A stretch of DNA of 64,000 bases from a bacterium MS4. Lineage in GTDB: Bacteria; Bacillota; Clostridia; Oscillospirales; Acutalibacteraceae. Location of the stretch: the NCBI GenBank assembly GCA_000752215.1, contig CCFG01000009.1:1-64000 (forward strand), in the 5' to 3' direction. Numbering within the stretch: position 1 is the first letter of the stretch; each line of letters begins with the position of its first letter. Positions 35,132-44,032 of the stretch are shown piece by piece. The notes beneath the pieces are model-generated. The model was not told the DNA's origin. It searched no databases and saw only the letters and a list, made by a program, of their open reading frames with translations. The translations under genes and the position numbers were made by a program.

Positions 35132-36652
35132 ATGAGCATGATTCAAACGATTGATCTAACCAAAAAGTTTGGCGATTTCACTGCAAATGATAAGATCAGC
35201 ATTTCGGTGGAAAAGCAGGAAATTAAGTGTATCGTGGGCGAAAACGGTGCGGGTAAATCCACTTTGATGAATATGCTGTATGGATTGCTGCGTCCCACAG
35301 AAGGTAAGATTTTACTTCACGGCAAAGAGGTCGCGATCGGCAGCCCTGTGGATGCCATCGCGCTCGGATTGGGAATGGTGCACCAGCATTTTAAGCTGGT
35401 GCCCAGTCTCACTGTTTATGAAAATATTCTTCTCGGCACGGAATTGAAAAAATCGGCCAAATCACCGTTTGTCGATAACAAAACGGAAATCGAAGAGGTC
35501 CGGAAGCTGATAGAAAAATATAAATTTGAATTGAATCCTACCGATAAAATCGAGGATATCTCAGTCGGCGGGCGGCAGCGGGTCGAAATTCTCAAAATGC
35601 TGTACCGCAACGTGGATATCCTGATCCTTGACGAGCCGACCGCGGTGCTTACCCCGCAGGAAGTGGACGAGCTTTTTGTCAACCTGAAGGAACTGCGCGC
35701 ACAGGGGAAAACCATTATTGTTATTACCCACAAGCTGCGCGAGGTCATGGAGCTGAGCGACAGCGTGACGGTCATCAAGCAAGGCAAGGTTGTAGGAAAC
35801 CCGCTTACCAAGGATACTTCGGAAGAGGAACTGGCCCAGATGATGGTCGGCAGAGATGTTGTACTGACCGTACAGAACACGGCGGAGACCAAAGCGGCAA
35901 ACGAGGTGGCCTACTGCGTGGAGGATATCTGTACGATCAATGATTACGGCAAAGAGGTGCTGCACAATATTTCCTTTTCCGTTCATAAGGGAGAAATTCT
36001 CGGCGTGGCCGGGGTTGAGGGGAACGGTCAGTCGGAGCTGGTAAAGGTTCTGACCGGCATGATGAAAACAACCTGCGGCAGGGTTTCCATATATGATAAG
36101 GACATTACCAATAAATGGCCGGACGAGCTGCGGCACAACGGCGTTGGGATTATCCCCGAGGACCGTTATGCGCAGGGGATCTGCAGTACCATGAGCATCG
36201 CGGAAAACTGTATCGCCGGTTATCACGGCGCTTCGGATGTATGCCGGCTGGGCTTTTACAACAAAAGAAGCGTGTCCGCAAAACGCGACCGCTTCATTAA
36301 GGATTTTGACATTCGTGTGGGCGATATCAACGGCAATGTGGGTCAGTTGTCCGGCGGTAACGCGCAGAAGATCATTGTCGCAAGGGAGTTTTCAAGCTCG
36401 CCGAGACTGCTGATAGCCTGTCAGCCGACACGCGGGGTCGATATCGGGTCCATTGAGTTTATCCACAACCAGATTTTGAACTTCCGCAATGCAGGCAACG
36501 CGGTGCTGCTGATTTCCAGCGAGCTTTCCGAGGTGATGAGCCTGTCTGACCGGATTATCGTGATGTATAAGGGCGGTATTATCGGAGAAATTTCACCCAG
36601 GGAAATCAGCAGTTCGGCGATCGGCCTGCTGATGGCCGGGATTAAAAATTAA
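35132..36652 (+). CDS. Nucleoside ABC transporter ATPase (double cassette)
   Basis: 506 residues with two ATP-binding cassettes, as in NupA/RbsA-like ATPases. Cassette 1 has Walker A GENGAGKST, signature ISVGGRQRVEI and Walker B LILDEPTAVL. Cassette 2 has the degenerate Walker A GVEGNGQSE and signature LSGGNAQK. That pattern, with a second site lacking the Walker A lysine and serine/threonine, is normal for this family. It powers nucleoside uptake with the two permeases that follow. Confidence 0.92.
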   Translation: MSMIQTIDLTKKFGDFTANDKISISVEKQEIKCIVGENGAGKSTLMNMLYGLLRPTEGKILLHGKEVAIGSPVDAIALGLGMVHQHFKLVPSLTVYENILLGTELKKSAKSPFVDNKTEIEEVRKLIEKYKFELNPTDKIEDISVGGRQRVEILKMLYRNVDILILDEPTAVLTPQEVDELFVNLKELRAQGKTIIVITHKLREVMELSDSVTVIKQGKVVGNPLTKDTSEEELAQMMVGRDVVLTVQNTAETKAANEVAYCVEDICTINDYGKEVLHNISFSVHKGEILGVAGVEGNGQSELVKVLTGMMKTTCGRVSIYDKDITNKWPDELRHNGVGIIPEDRYAQGICSTMSIAENCIAGYHGASDVCRLGFYNKRSVSAKRDRFIKDFDIRVGDINGNVGQLSGGNAQKIIVAREFSSSPRLLIACQPTRGVDIGSIEFIHNQILNFRNAGNAVLLISSELSEVMSLSDRIIVMYKGGIIGEISPREISSSAIGLLMAGIKN

Positions 36653-36668
36653 CAAGGGGGCATTGATA

Positions 36669-37757
36669 ATGAAAATGATTAATTTTGGAAAACGCCTCCT
36701 CAACTCCACACTGCCTGTTTTGTTGGCGTTTGTAATCGGCGGAATCATCATTCTGCTCATTGGTGAAAATCCGGTTGATACATACGGGATTCTGCTGGGG
36801 AAATCGCTGTTTACGACAAAGGGCCTTCTGAATACGCTGCACTACGCTTCGCCGCTGATTTTGACCGGTCTGGCGATTGCCATTACGTTTAAGGCCAATA
36901 TCTTCAACATGGGCGTGGAAGGGCAGATGCTGCTTGGCGCGTTTTTTTCCGGTGTGGCGGGCGCCTATCTGCCTGCTTCCCTGAACCCGGCTGCGGCAAA
37001 GCTGATTTGTCTGGCGGTCGGTGTTCTCTGCGGTATTTTGTTCGCTCTGGTTCCGGCGGTTCTGAAGGCATACTTCCATGTAAATGAAATGGTGGTCACC
37101 CTGATGCTGAACTACGCGATGATCAAGGTACTGGAGTTCCTTTCCACGGGTGTGTTCCGCGATTACAGCTCCGGCTACGTCTGTACGCCGACCATTCACG
37201 ACAATGCCATGTTTTCACGCATCGGAAACTCGAGAATCACCCTGTTTTTCTTTATTGCGGTCGCTGCGTTTCTGGTCATGTATTTTGTTATGAACAAATC
37301 CAGACTGGGGTATGAAGTGACGGCGATCGGGAAAAATCCGGAGTTCGCGGAGGCGGCCGGAATGAAGGTCCACCGGAAAATCATGATCCTGATGATCATC
37401 AGCGGCGCGCTTTCCGGGCTGGCCGGTTCGGGCTATATGATGAGCGAGCAATTCAAGTACACCCTGAGCTTTTCGGGAAATCCCGGCCTTGGCTGGGACG
37501 GGATGCTGATCGCGCTGCTGGGCGGTCATTCCCCGGTGGGAATCCTGATTGCGGCCGTTTTCTACGCCGCGCTGAAAACCGGTGCGGATCATATCAATCT
37601 GTATTCCACTGTTCCAAAGGAAATCGTTTCGGTTATTCAGGGCCTGATCATCCTTTTCCTTGCGGTCAAGTTTGTGGACGAGCATACCGACATCCGGAAA
37701 AAATTGTTTGGCAAGAAAACCGGCAAGGCTGAGACAGCCGCCGCCAAGGAGGCATAA
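36669..37757 (+). CDS. Nucleoside ABC transporter permease 1
   Basis: 362-residue membrane protein of the BPD_transp_2 family (NupB/YufP-like), with about eight to ten helices. Conserved loops are NIFNMGVEGQMLLGAFF and GKNPEFAEAAGMKV. It forms a heterodimer with the next gene product. AAGGGGG lies eight bases before ATG 36669; upstream TTG and downstream ATG codons are worse placed. It ends two bases before the next gene. Confidence 0.9.
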   Translation: MKMINFGKRLLNSTLPVLLAFVIGGIIILLIGENPVDTYGILLGKSLFTTKGLLNTLHYASPLILTGLAIAITFKANIFNMGVEGQMLLGAFFSGVAGAYLPASLNPAAAKLICLAVGVLCGILFALVPAVLKAYFHVNEMVVTLMLNYAMIKVLEFLSTGVFRDYSSGYVCTPTIHDNAMFSRIGNSRITLFFFIAVAAFLVMYFVMNKSRLGYEVTAIGKNPEFAEAAGMKVHRKIMILMIISGALSGLAGSGYMMSEQFKYTLSFSGNPGLGWDGMLIALLGGHSPVGILIAAVFYAALKTGADHINLYSTVPKEIVSVIQGLIILFLAVKFVDEHTDIRKKLFGKKTGKAETAAAKEA

Positions 37758-37759
37758 GG

Positions 37760-38674
37760 ATGGATATTTTAGGCAACATTTTATACGATACCGTTTATCA
37801 CAGTGCCCCGATTGTCCTGTGTGTCCTGGGCGGCATATTTGCCTACAAGGCCAATGTGCTGAACATTGCGCTGGAAGGAATGATGCTGATCGGAGCGTTT
37901 ACTTCGACTCTTTGCGCGTTTCTTACGCATAACGTCGCGCTGGGCATCCTTCTTTCCATGGTATCGGCTCTGATTTTCGGGCTGATTTTTTCCCTGATGG
38001 GCGTTACCTTCAAGGGCAATGTTATTATCGTCGGTCTGGCAATCAACCTGCTGACCTCCGCGATCGCCCGGTTTGTTCTGGTGACGATGGATACCTCCAA
38101 TATTACGCTGAGCTTTCTCAATGTGGCGGATTTCCAGATCCATATTCCCGTGATTGAGAACATTCCGCTGCTCGGCAGGATTCTCAGCGGCCACCCGCTG
38201 ATCACCTATATCAGCTTTATCGGGATTTTTATCATGTGGCTTCTGATGTATAAGACGCGGTTCGGCATTTATGTCCGCGTGGTGGGCGAAAACGAGGACG
38301 CCGCAAAAAGCATCGGTCTGAAAACCGACTTCTACAAATATGCCGCGGTTCTGATCGGGGCATTGTGCTGTGGTCTTGCGGGAGCGAATCTTTCCACGGA
38401 ACGGCTGGGGCTGTTTACCAATGACATGACTGCGGGCCGCGGATTCATTGCAATCGCCGCTATCTACTGCGGACAGGGGTCCCCGACCATGTCGTCGCTT
38501 TACGCCATCCTGTTTGGTCTGGCGCGTGCGCTGTCCGTGAACCTCAGCATTTATGCCGGTCCGGCTGCGGGACTGTTCGACGTGGTTCCATATGTCATTA
38601 TGGTCTGCGTGCTGACGGCGGTTTCCATCGTCAAACGCAAGAACAACAAGATAAGAGGTTTTAAGAATGAATGA
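37760..38674 (+). CDS. Nucleoside ABC transporter permease 2
   Basis: 304-residue membrane protein of the same family (NupC/YufQ-like). The NVLNIALEGMMLIGAF loop matches the partner permease's NIFNMGVEGQ loop, and VVGENEDAAKSIGLKTD is the other conserved loop. AAGGAGG lies before ATG 37760. It overlaps the next gene by eight bases, tying the transporter to the catabolic enzymes. Confidence 0.9.
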   Translation: MDILGNILYDTVYHSAPIVLCVLGGIFAYKANVLNIALEGMMLIGAFTSTLCAFLTHNVALGILLSMVSALIFGLIFSLMGVTFKGNVIIVGLAINLLTSAIARFVLVTMDTSNITLSFLNVADFQIHIPVIENIPLLGRILSGHPLITYISFIGIFIMWLLMYKTRFGIYVRVVGENEDAAKSIGLKTDFYKYAAVLIGALCCGLAGANLSTERLGLFTNDMTAGRGFIAIAAIYCGQGSPTMSSLYAILFGLARALSVNLSIYAGPAAGLFDVVPYVIMVCVLTAVSIVKRKNNKIRGFKNE

Positions 38675-39233
38675 AACCGCTCTGATTATCGTGGATATGG
38701 TAAAGGATTTCACGGACCCCGACGGGCTTGTGTATTATCCGCAGAACCGCGTAATCCTTCCGAAGATTGCGCAGGTTCTGGAAAAATGCCGCGAAAAGGG
38801 CAAGCTGATTATCTTTCTGCAGCACTGCAACCGGGTGGGGAAGCCGGACGAAAAAGCCGCTTCCATGCGCCCGAACTGTCTGGAGGGTACCAGCGGAATT
38901 GAAATCGACCCGATGCTCAAAGTGGATGAGGAAAAGGATTATGTGATCCGCAAACGCCGCTACAGCGGATTTTTCGGTACGGACCTCGACCTTGTGCTTC
39001 GTGAGAACCATATAAAAAACACCGTGATCGTGGGGACCAAGACTAACTGCTGTATCCGTGCCACCGTAACCGACGCCTTTTACCTGAATTATCATCCGAT
39101 CGTGATCCGTGAATGCGTGGCGACGAATTCGGAGACGGTCAATGAAGTGCATCTTACGGATATCCAAAAATATCTGGGGACGGTTACGGATATGAATACT
39201 TTTTTTGAAAAACTGGATAACGGAGAATGGTAA
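38667..39233 (+). CDS. Cysteine hydrolase (isochorismatase/nicotinamidase-like)
   Basis: 188-residue amidase-type hydrolase. The Asp-Lys-Cys triad is visible as LIIVDMVKDF, a lysine near RKRRYSGFFGTDLD and cysteine in TKTNCCIRATV, after the GT cis-peptide loop. It would hydrolyse an amide or related bond of a nucleobase or its breakdown product, for example nicotinamide or a ureido acid. It starts inside the preceding permease gene and its stop overlaps the next start (TAATG), so it is tightly coupled to nucleoside uptake. Substrate unknown. Confidence 0.85.
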   Translation: MNETALIIVDMVKDFTDPDGLVYYPQNRVILPKIAQVLEKCREKGKLIIFLQHCNRVGKPDEKAASMRPNCLEGTSGIEIDPMLKVDEEKDYVIRKRRYSGFFGTDLDLVLRENHIKNTVIVGTKTNCCIRATVTDAFYLNYHPIVIRECVATNSETVNEVHLTDIQKYLGTVTDMNTFFEKLDNGEW

Positions 39234-40189
39234 TGAAAAAGTACGACTTGATTACGAGCGGATATGTCAGTATGGACCACATGCTGAAAATAAAAACACC
39301 CGCGGCCGTCGGTTTTACTTCTTTGATTGAAAATAAAACCAATTCGGAAATTTATTATGGGGGCTGTTCCGTCAACATCGCATACGCGCTGTGCCGTCTT
39401 GGAATGAAAGCGATGCCGGTTCTGCGTGTGGGCGAGGACTACCGGAAAATTGGATTTGAAGCCTTTCTTCAGGACGGCGGCGTCCCGACGGAGGGGATTT
39501 CCATGGTGGAGGGCGAAACAACGTCGGTGTGCTATCTGATCCAGGACAATATGGGACAGCACATCACGATCTTTTACCCGGGCGCCATGGACGGCCGGTA
39601 TTCAGGGCCTCTGGACGACGCGATCTTTGAAGAAGCCGGTATGGGCGTTATTACCGTTGCGTCCCGTCCGGACAATCAGGAATTTTTTCAGAAGTGCAGG
39701 AAGCACAACGTACCGGTTGTGTTTGGCATGAAGTCCGATTTTGACGCGTTTCCGGAGCCGTTTCTCAGAGAGCTTCTGCTGAACAGCAAAATCATCTTTA
39801 CCAACGAGGCGGAGCGCGAAACCATCGAAAAGCTTTTTCAGCTGAACGATATTACAGAGCTGTTTCGCCTCAGCAGCGCGGAGATCATCGTAACGACTTA
39901 CGGCAAGGAAGGCAGCAAGTATTACCGGCGCACGGAGGACGGTTCGGTGGATACCGCCTGTGTCCCCATCTGCGACTGCATCCGTGTGGTCGACACGACC
40001 GGTTCCGGCGACGGATATATGGCAGGCTTCCTGTATGCGTACCTGAAGGGCATGCCGATGGCGGACTGCTGCAGAATGGGCAGCACGCTCTCCTCCTTTA
40101 TCATCGAAAAGGAAGGCTGCTGCACCAACGCGCCTTCACGGGACGCATTGATGAAGCGGTTTGAGAATTTCAAAAAATGTATTTGTTAA
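39233..40189 (+). CDS. PfkB-family carbohydrate/nucleoside kinase
   Basis: 318-residue ribokinase-like enzyme. The N-terminal GYVSMDHML and YYGGCSVNIAYALCRLGM are substrate-binding blocks, and the catalytic base is in VVDTTGSGDGYMAGF. It phosphorylates a nucleoside or ribose derivative. CGGAG lies seven bases before ATG 39233. Together with a nucleoside phosphorylase it could act on free ribose or ribose-1-phosphate, or directly on a nucleoside; the sequence does not decide which. Confidence 0.88.
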   Translation: MKKYDLITSGYVSMDHMLKIKTPAAVGFTSLIENKTNSEIYYGGCSVNIAYALCRLGMKAMPVLRVGEDYRKIGFEAFLQDGGVPTEGISMVEGETTSVCYLIQDNMGQHITIFYPGAMDGRYSGPLDDAIFEEAGMGVITVASRPDNQEFFQKCRKHNVPVVFGMKSDFDAFPEPFLRELLLNSKIIFTNEAERETIEKLFQLNDITELFRLSSAEIIVTTYGKEGSKYYRRTEDGSVDTACVPICDCIRVVDTTGSGDGYMAGFLYAYLKGMPMADCCRMGSTLSSFIIEKEGCCTNAPSRDALMKRFENFKKCIC

Positions 40190-40202
40190 GGAGAGGGTAG
40201 TC

Positions 40203-40979
40203 ATGCCAACATTATATCTGGGAGCGGACGCCTCCACGGTAGCCCCTTATGTGATTTTCTCCGGCGATCCGTGGCGTGTCGAGGTGCTGAAAAAATATCT
40301 GGACAACCCGCAGCACGTCGCGTTTCTGCGTGAGTTCAATACTTACACGGGCCTGTACAAGGGAGTGAAAATAACCGTTACGTCCACCGGGATCGGCGCG
40401 CCGTCGGCGGCCATAGCCATGGAGGAAATGTACGAGGCGGGGATGAAGGTGGCGGTGCGTATGGGCACGGTCATGTCCCTGCAGGACGATATGCTGGGCC
40501 ATTTTATTATCCCCATTGCGGCAATGCGCCGGGAAAGCACAAGCAAAACTTATGTGGAAGAAAGCTACCCCGCCGTGGCCGACATTGGTCTGGTCAACAT
40601 TATGAACCGGACAGTGACCGATTTCGGCAGGCGCTATCTCAATGGAATCAACTGTACCATGGACGGGTTTTACAGCAAGATGCACGATTCCAGATTCTCC
40701 AAAGAATGCGGAATCGATATGCTCAGGACCTTTGAAGAGCTGAAGAAGCTGCATGTTACGGGCGTGGATATGGAATCCGCGTGCATGCTGACGCTCGGCC
40801 GTCTGATGGGGGTAAAAACCTGTGTGGTGACCATGGCGACCGTGCTGGAGAATCTGAAGGATACGCTCAAGGGGCAGGACCGGACGGACGCCGAAGACCT
40901 GCTCTGCCGTGTCGTATTGGAAGGAATCTACCGCTGCCATACACAGGATGAAAATCAGGAAAATATAGGATCTTATTGA
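40203..40979 (+). CDS. Nucleoside phosphorylase (uridine/purine phosphorylase superfamily)
   Basis: 258-residue PNP/UDP family enzyme that splits nucleosides with phosphate into base and (deoxy)ribose-1-phosphate. Conserved blocks are GIGAPSAAIAMEEM, the arginine in VRMGTVMS and GVDMESACMLT with the substrate-binding Met-Glu pair. GGAGAGGG precedes ATG 40203. Its base preference (uridine-like or purine) is not obvious. It is central to the nucleoside-breakdown reading of this cluster. Confidence 0.9.
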   Translation: MPTLYLGADASTVAPYVIFSGDPWRVEVLKKYLDNPQHVAFLREFNTYTGLYKGVKITVTSTGIGAPSAAIAMEEMYEAGMKVAVRMGTVMSLQDDMLGHFIIPIAAMRRESTSKTYVEESYPAVADIGLVNIMNRTVTDFGRRYLNGINCTMDGFYSKMHDSRFSKECGIDMLRTFEELKKLHVTGVDMESACMLTLGRLMGVKTCVVTMATVLENLKDTLKGQDRTDAEDLLCRVVLEGIYRCHTQDENQENIGSY

Positions 40980-40994
40980 AAGGAAGGTATCGAT

Positions 40995-41789
40995 ATGGAT
41001 ATCAGGAAAGTGATTGCGTGCAATCAGAAATTTGTGATCGGTATGGTGCACTGTCTGGCGCTGCCGGGGACGGCAGGTTTCGGCGGGGACTGTGATAAAA
41101 TATTGAGTCAGGCCGTTCAGGATGCCCTTACGCTTGAAAAAGCCGGGGTAGACGCCATCATTGTTGAAAATATGGGAGACGATCCGTTTGCCGCTCTGTT
41201 GGATACTCCTCAGGTGGCGGCGCTCTCCGCGGCCACGGCGCTTGTAAAGCAGGCGGTGAAAATCCCGGTCGGCGTGGACGCGGCGTTTAACGACTGTGTG
41301 GCTGCCCTTTCCATTGCGAAAATCAATGGATGCGATTTTATCCGCGTGCCTGTTTTTGTGGACACCGTTGAGTTTTACGGTGGGATTATCCAGCCCTGCG
41401 CAAGGCTCTGCATGCAGACCAGAAGAAATCTGGACGCCGGAAATATTATGGTTCTGGCGGACATTCAGGTCAAGCATACCAATATGGTCCTGCCGCAGGT
41501 CACTATTGAGGCTTCCGCCAAAGCGGCAATCGGCTGCGGCGCCGACGGCCTGATCATTACCGGCTCTGCGATCGGAGTGGAAACCCCGATTGAAATGATC
41601 GAGAAAGTGAAAAAGATTTCCCGTATTCCGGTGATCGCCGGCAGCGGCGTTAACGCTCATAATATCAACGAGCAGCTCAATATCGCGGACGGTGCTATCA
41701 TCGGAAGCAGCCTGAAAAAAGACGGCGTCATCACGAACCCCATCTCCTATGAGCTTGTGCGTGAGGTGCTTGGCGGACTGCGGAAATAA
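40995..41789 (+). CDS. BtpA/SgcQ-family TIM-barrel protein
   Basis: 264-residue member of the BtpA family (Pfam BtpA; SgcQ in Escherichia coli). It begins with FVIGMVHCLALPGTAG and has ENMGDDPF, VGVDAAFND and ADIQVKHTNM blocks and a C-terminal GSGVNAHNINEQLN phosphate-binding end. The enzymatic role of the family is not established. Within a nucleoside operon a (retro-)aldolase or isomerase acting on the pentose phosphate is possible, but that is inference. AAAGGAAGG precedes the ATG. Confidence 0.85.
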   Translation: MDIRKVIACNQKFVIGMVHCLALPGTAGFGGDCDKILSQAVQDALTLEKAGVDAIIVENMGDDPFAALLDTPQVAALSAATALVKQAVKIPVGVDAAFNDCVAALSIAKINGCDFIRVPVFVDTVEFYGGIIQPCARLCMQTRRNLDAGNIMVLADIQVKHTNMVLPQVTIEASAKAAIGCGADGLIITGSAIGVETPIEMIEKVKKISRIPVIAGSGVNAHNINEQLNIADGAIIGSSLKKDGVITNPISYELVREVLGGLRK

Positions 41790-41836
41790 TGGACTGACCG
41801 GAATAGATGGTCATAGTGAAAGGAAGAAATGTGATT

Positions 41837-42982
41837 ATGATGAGACCCATGAAATTGGCAGGCAGCGAGCTTGTGTTCGGGAAAGGCTGCCTGGAGTACA
41901 TAAAATTCGTCCCGGCAAAAAAAGCCCTGATCGTGATCGGCGGAAAAAGCATGGAACGCAGCGGCATCCTGCAAAAGGTGGAGAGCTATTTTTCACAGTC
42001 AGGCGCCCAAACGAAGGTTTTCAGCGGAGTGGAGCCGGACCCCTGTTTTGCGACGGTAAAAAGAGGGGCGGAAATGATGAAAGCGTTTGAGCCGGATATG
42101 ATCGTCGCGCTGGGCGGCGGTTCGGTCATGGACGCCGCAAAGACAATGTGGGTGTACTACGAGCATCCTGAGCTCAACACTCTGGACGAAGTGCTGACCG
42201 CGAAGCCTTTTCCGAAGCTGAGGGAGAAGGCACGCTTTATGTGTATTCCCTCCACCAGCGGTACCGCCAGCGAGGTTTCCCGTTCCGTCGTCATTTCCGA
42301 TGACGAAACCGGGATGAAGCACGGGCTTGGCAATATGGAAATGATGCCGGATATTGCTGTCTGCGACCCGGAGGTCACGGCCACCATGCCCCCGCACATT
42401 ACTGCCGAAACCGGAATGGACGCCCTTACCCACGCTGTGGAAGCCCTTGCTTCCAAACGGGCGAACTACCTTTCCGACATTCTCGCCCATGCGGCGGTGA
42501 TTGACATTGTGAATAATCTGCCCAAAGCATATGAGAACGGAAATGACATGGACGCACGCGAAAAAATGCTGAACGCCTCCATGACGGCCGGTCTCGCCTT
42601 TACGAATGTCTCGCTGGGAATCGTGCATTCCATGGCGCATACGCTGGGCGGTTATTTCCACGTCGCCCACGGCCTTGCGGATGCGATTCTTCTGCCTTAC
42701 ATTATTGAATTCAACAGCGTCGACCCGACGGCCAAGGCGGTATATGACAATATGGCAAGGGATCTGGGGGGCGGCGACCTTTGCGAAATCATCCGGGACT
42801 TGAATCGCAAAGTAGGAATTCCGGCCTGCGTCAAAGAGGTTGTGCCGGACGAAGCGGCTTATATGGCAAAAGTCAGCGAAATGGCTCCTGCTGCCCTGGC
42901 GGATGGCTGCACCAAGACAAACCCGATTATTCCAACGGTCGAGCAATTCGTGGAGCTCTTTAAGAAAGTGTACTCCGCATAA
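41837..42982 (+). CDS. Iron-containing alcohol dehydrogenase (nucleoside cluster copy)
   Basis: 381-residue group III alcohol dehydrogenase, clearly paralogous to the one at 31584 (shared pattern GGGS-x-MDAAK-x-MWV-x-YE-x-PE). Metal and cofactor sites are in IVALGGGSVMDAAK, ETGMDALTHAVE, GIVHSMAHTLGG and FHVAHGLADA. It likely removes a short aldehyde made when the pentose phosphate is cleaved. The chosen ATG 41837 is ten bases after AGGAAG; the alternatives are GTG 41831 and ATG 41840. Confidence 0.88.
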   Translation: MMRPMKLAGSELVFGKGCLEYIKFVPAKKALIVIGGKSMERSGILQKVESYFSQSGAQTKVFSGVEPDPCFATVKRGAEMMKAFEPDMIVALGGGSVMDAAKTMWVYYEHPELNTLDEVLTAKPFPKLREKARFMCIPSTSGTASEVSRSVVISDDETGMKHGLGNMEMMPDIAVCDPEVTATMPPHITAETGMDALTHAVEALASKRANYLSDILAHAAVIDIVNNLPKAYENGNDMDAREKMLNASMTAGLAFTNVSLGIVHSMAHTLGGYFHVAHGLADAILLPYIIEFNSVDPTAKAVYDNMARDLGGGDLCEIIRDLNRKVGIPACVKEVVPDEAAYMAKVSEMAPAALADGCTKTNPIIPTVEQFVELFKKVYSA

Positions 42983-43013
42983 AATCTTATCAGGACGAAC
43001 GGAGAAAATATTT

Positions 43014-43730
43014 ATGAATTTAATCTGTTATCTTTCCAACGGTTATCCAACCATTGCGGACAGCATTGAAATGGCGAAAACATATGTGGAGGCCGGCTGC
43101 GACATTATCGAAATCGACTTCCCCTCGCGCAATCCTTTTCTGGAGAGCGAATACATTTCGAACCGAATGGCTGAAGCGCTCAAAGCATGCGACGACTTTG
43201 ACAAATATATGGAAGGCATGGTGCAGGTCAAAAAACTGCTTCCAAATACAAAATTTATCCTGATGGTATACGAGAACACCGTCGAGGAAATCGGAGAAAA
43301 GAAGTTCATTGATTTCTGTCTGGAAAACGATTACCGCGACATTATCCTGGTAGGATTGAAGGACGAAACCCTCAAAAACAGAATGATTGAAAGCAATCTC
43401 CGCGTGAGCTGCTATGTTCAGTTCCAACTGATGGAGCGTGAAGTGGAATACGCGCTGAAATCCAACGGATTCGTATATTTGCAGGCCGTACCGGCTCCAA
43501 ATCAAGTCAACCCCGCGTATCCGGAGCTGAAGGACTGCATTCGGTACCTGCGCGGCAGAGGACTTAAAAACCCGATTTACTGCGGCGTCGGCGTGCATAC
43601 CCCACAGAATGCCTCAATGGTAAAAGCTGCCGGAGCGGATGCCGCGTTTGTCGGCAGCACTATTTTAAAGCTGCACGACGATAAACCGGCGCTTATTTCG
43701 ATGATCCGCCAGTTTAAGGAACAGTGCTGA
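43014..43730 (+). CDS. TrpA-like TIM-barrel protein outside a trp operon
   Basis: 238 residues, about 30 shorter than tryptophan synthase alpha, but clearly related: GYPTIADSIEMAKTYVEAG, then CDIIEIDFPSRNPF, which holds the Glu-49 equivalent, and a C-terminal GVGVHTPQNAS and AAFVGSTI phosphate site. The position of Asp-60 reads glutamate (PFLES), and the SRSGVTG loop is replaced. GGAGAAAATATTT precedes the ATG. There are no trp genes or TrpB nearby. It may be a retro-aldolase for a nucleoside-derived phosphate; the substrate is unknown. Confidence 0.85.
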   Translation: MNLICYLSNGYPTIADSIEMAKTYVEAGCDIIEIDFPSRNPFLESEYISNRMAEALKACDDFDKYMEGMVQVKKLLPNTKFILMVYENTVEEIGEKKFIDFCLENDYRDIILVGLKDETLKNRMIESNLRVSCYVQFQLMEREVEYALKSNGFVYLQAVPAPNQVNPAYPELKDCIRYLRGRGLKNPIYCGVGVHTPQNASMVKAAGADAAFVGSTILKLHDDKPALISMIRQFKEQC

Positions 43731-43751
43731 TTGACAAGCGACCGGTGAATG

Positions 43752-43802
43752 AAAAAGCAAGCCCGATGCCAGTATTTGGAAGGCATTGGGCTTGCTTTTT
43801 TG
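43752..43802 (+). terminator. Terminator of the nucleoside cluster
   Basis: AAAAAGCAAGCCC pairs with GGGCTTGCTTTTT, extended by ATGCC/GGCAT, and ends in a T-run. Confidence 0.9.
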
Positions 43803-44032
43803 ACAGAATTTCCATTCATTTCGGGTAAGCCGGTCACAAAAATGGCATCCCAAAAACACTTTGCACCTTTAGTATTCAGCGGCACCGCAAAATGCTTGGA
43901 TATTTTGCTCAAAACACGTAAATTCTCTGGTAAAACGCGAATATCTTTTTCCTCCTGCGGAACGTATAATTGATTACAAAAATAGAAATGATTATTGTTT
44001 TTCAAAGGATTATTATTGCAGGAGGAGAGAAA
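43803..44032 (+). other. Leader region of the adhesin gene
   Basis: TATAAT near 43965 may be the -10, but no good -35 is seen. GGAGGAGAG at 44021-44029 is the ribosome site for the ATG at 44033. Confidence 0.4.

Noticed and set aside
40212-41660. Minus-strand frame of 482 codons
   Set aside because: Antisense to the phosphorylase and BtpA genes, with shadow-type composition.
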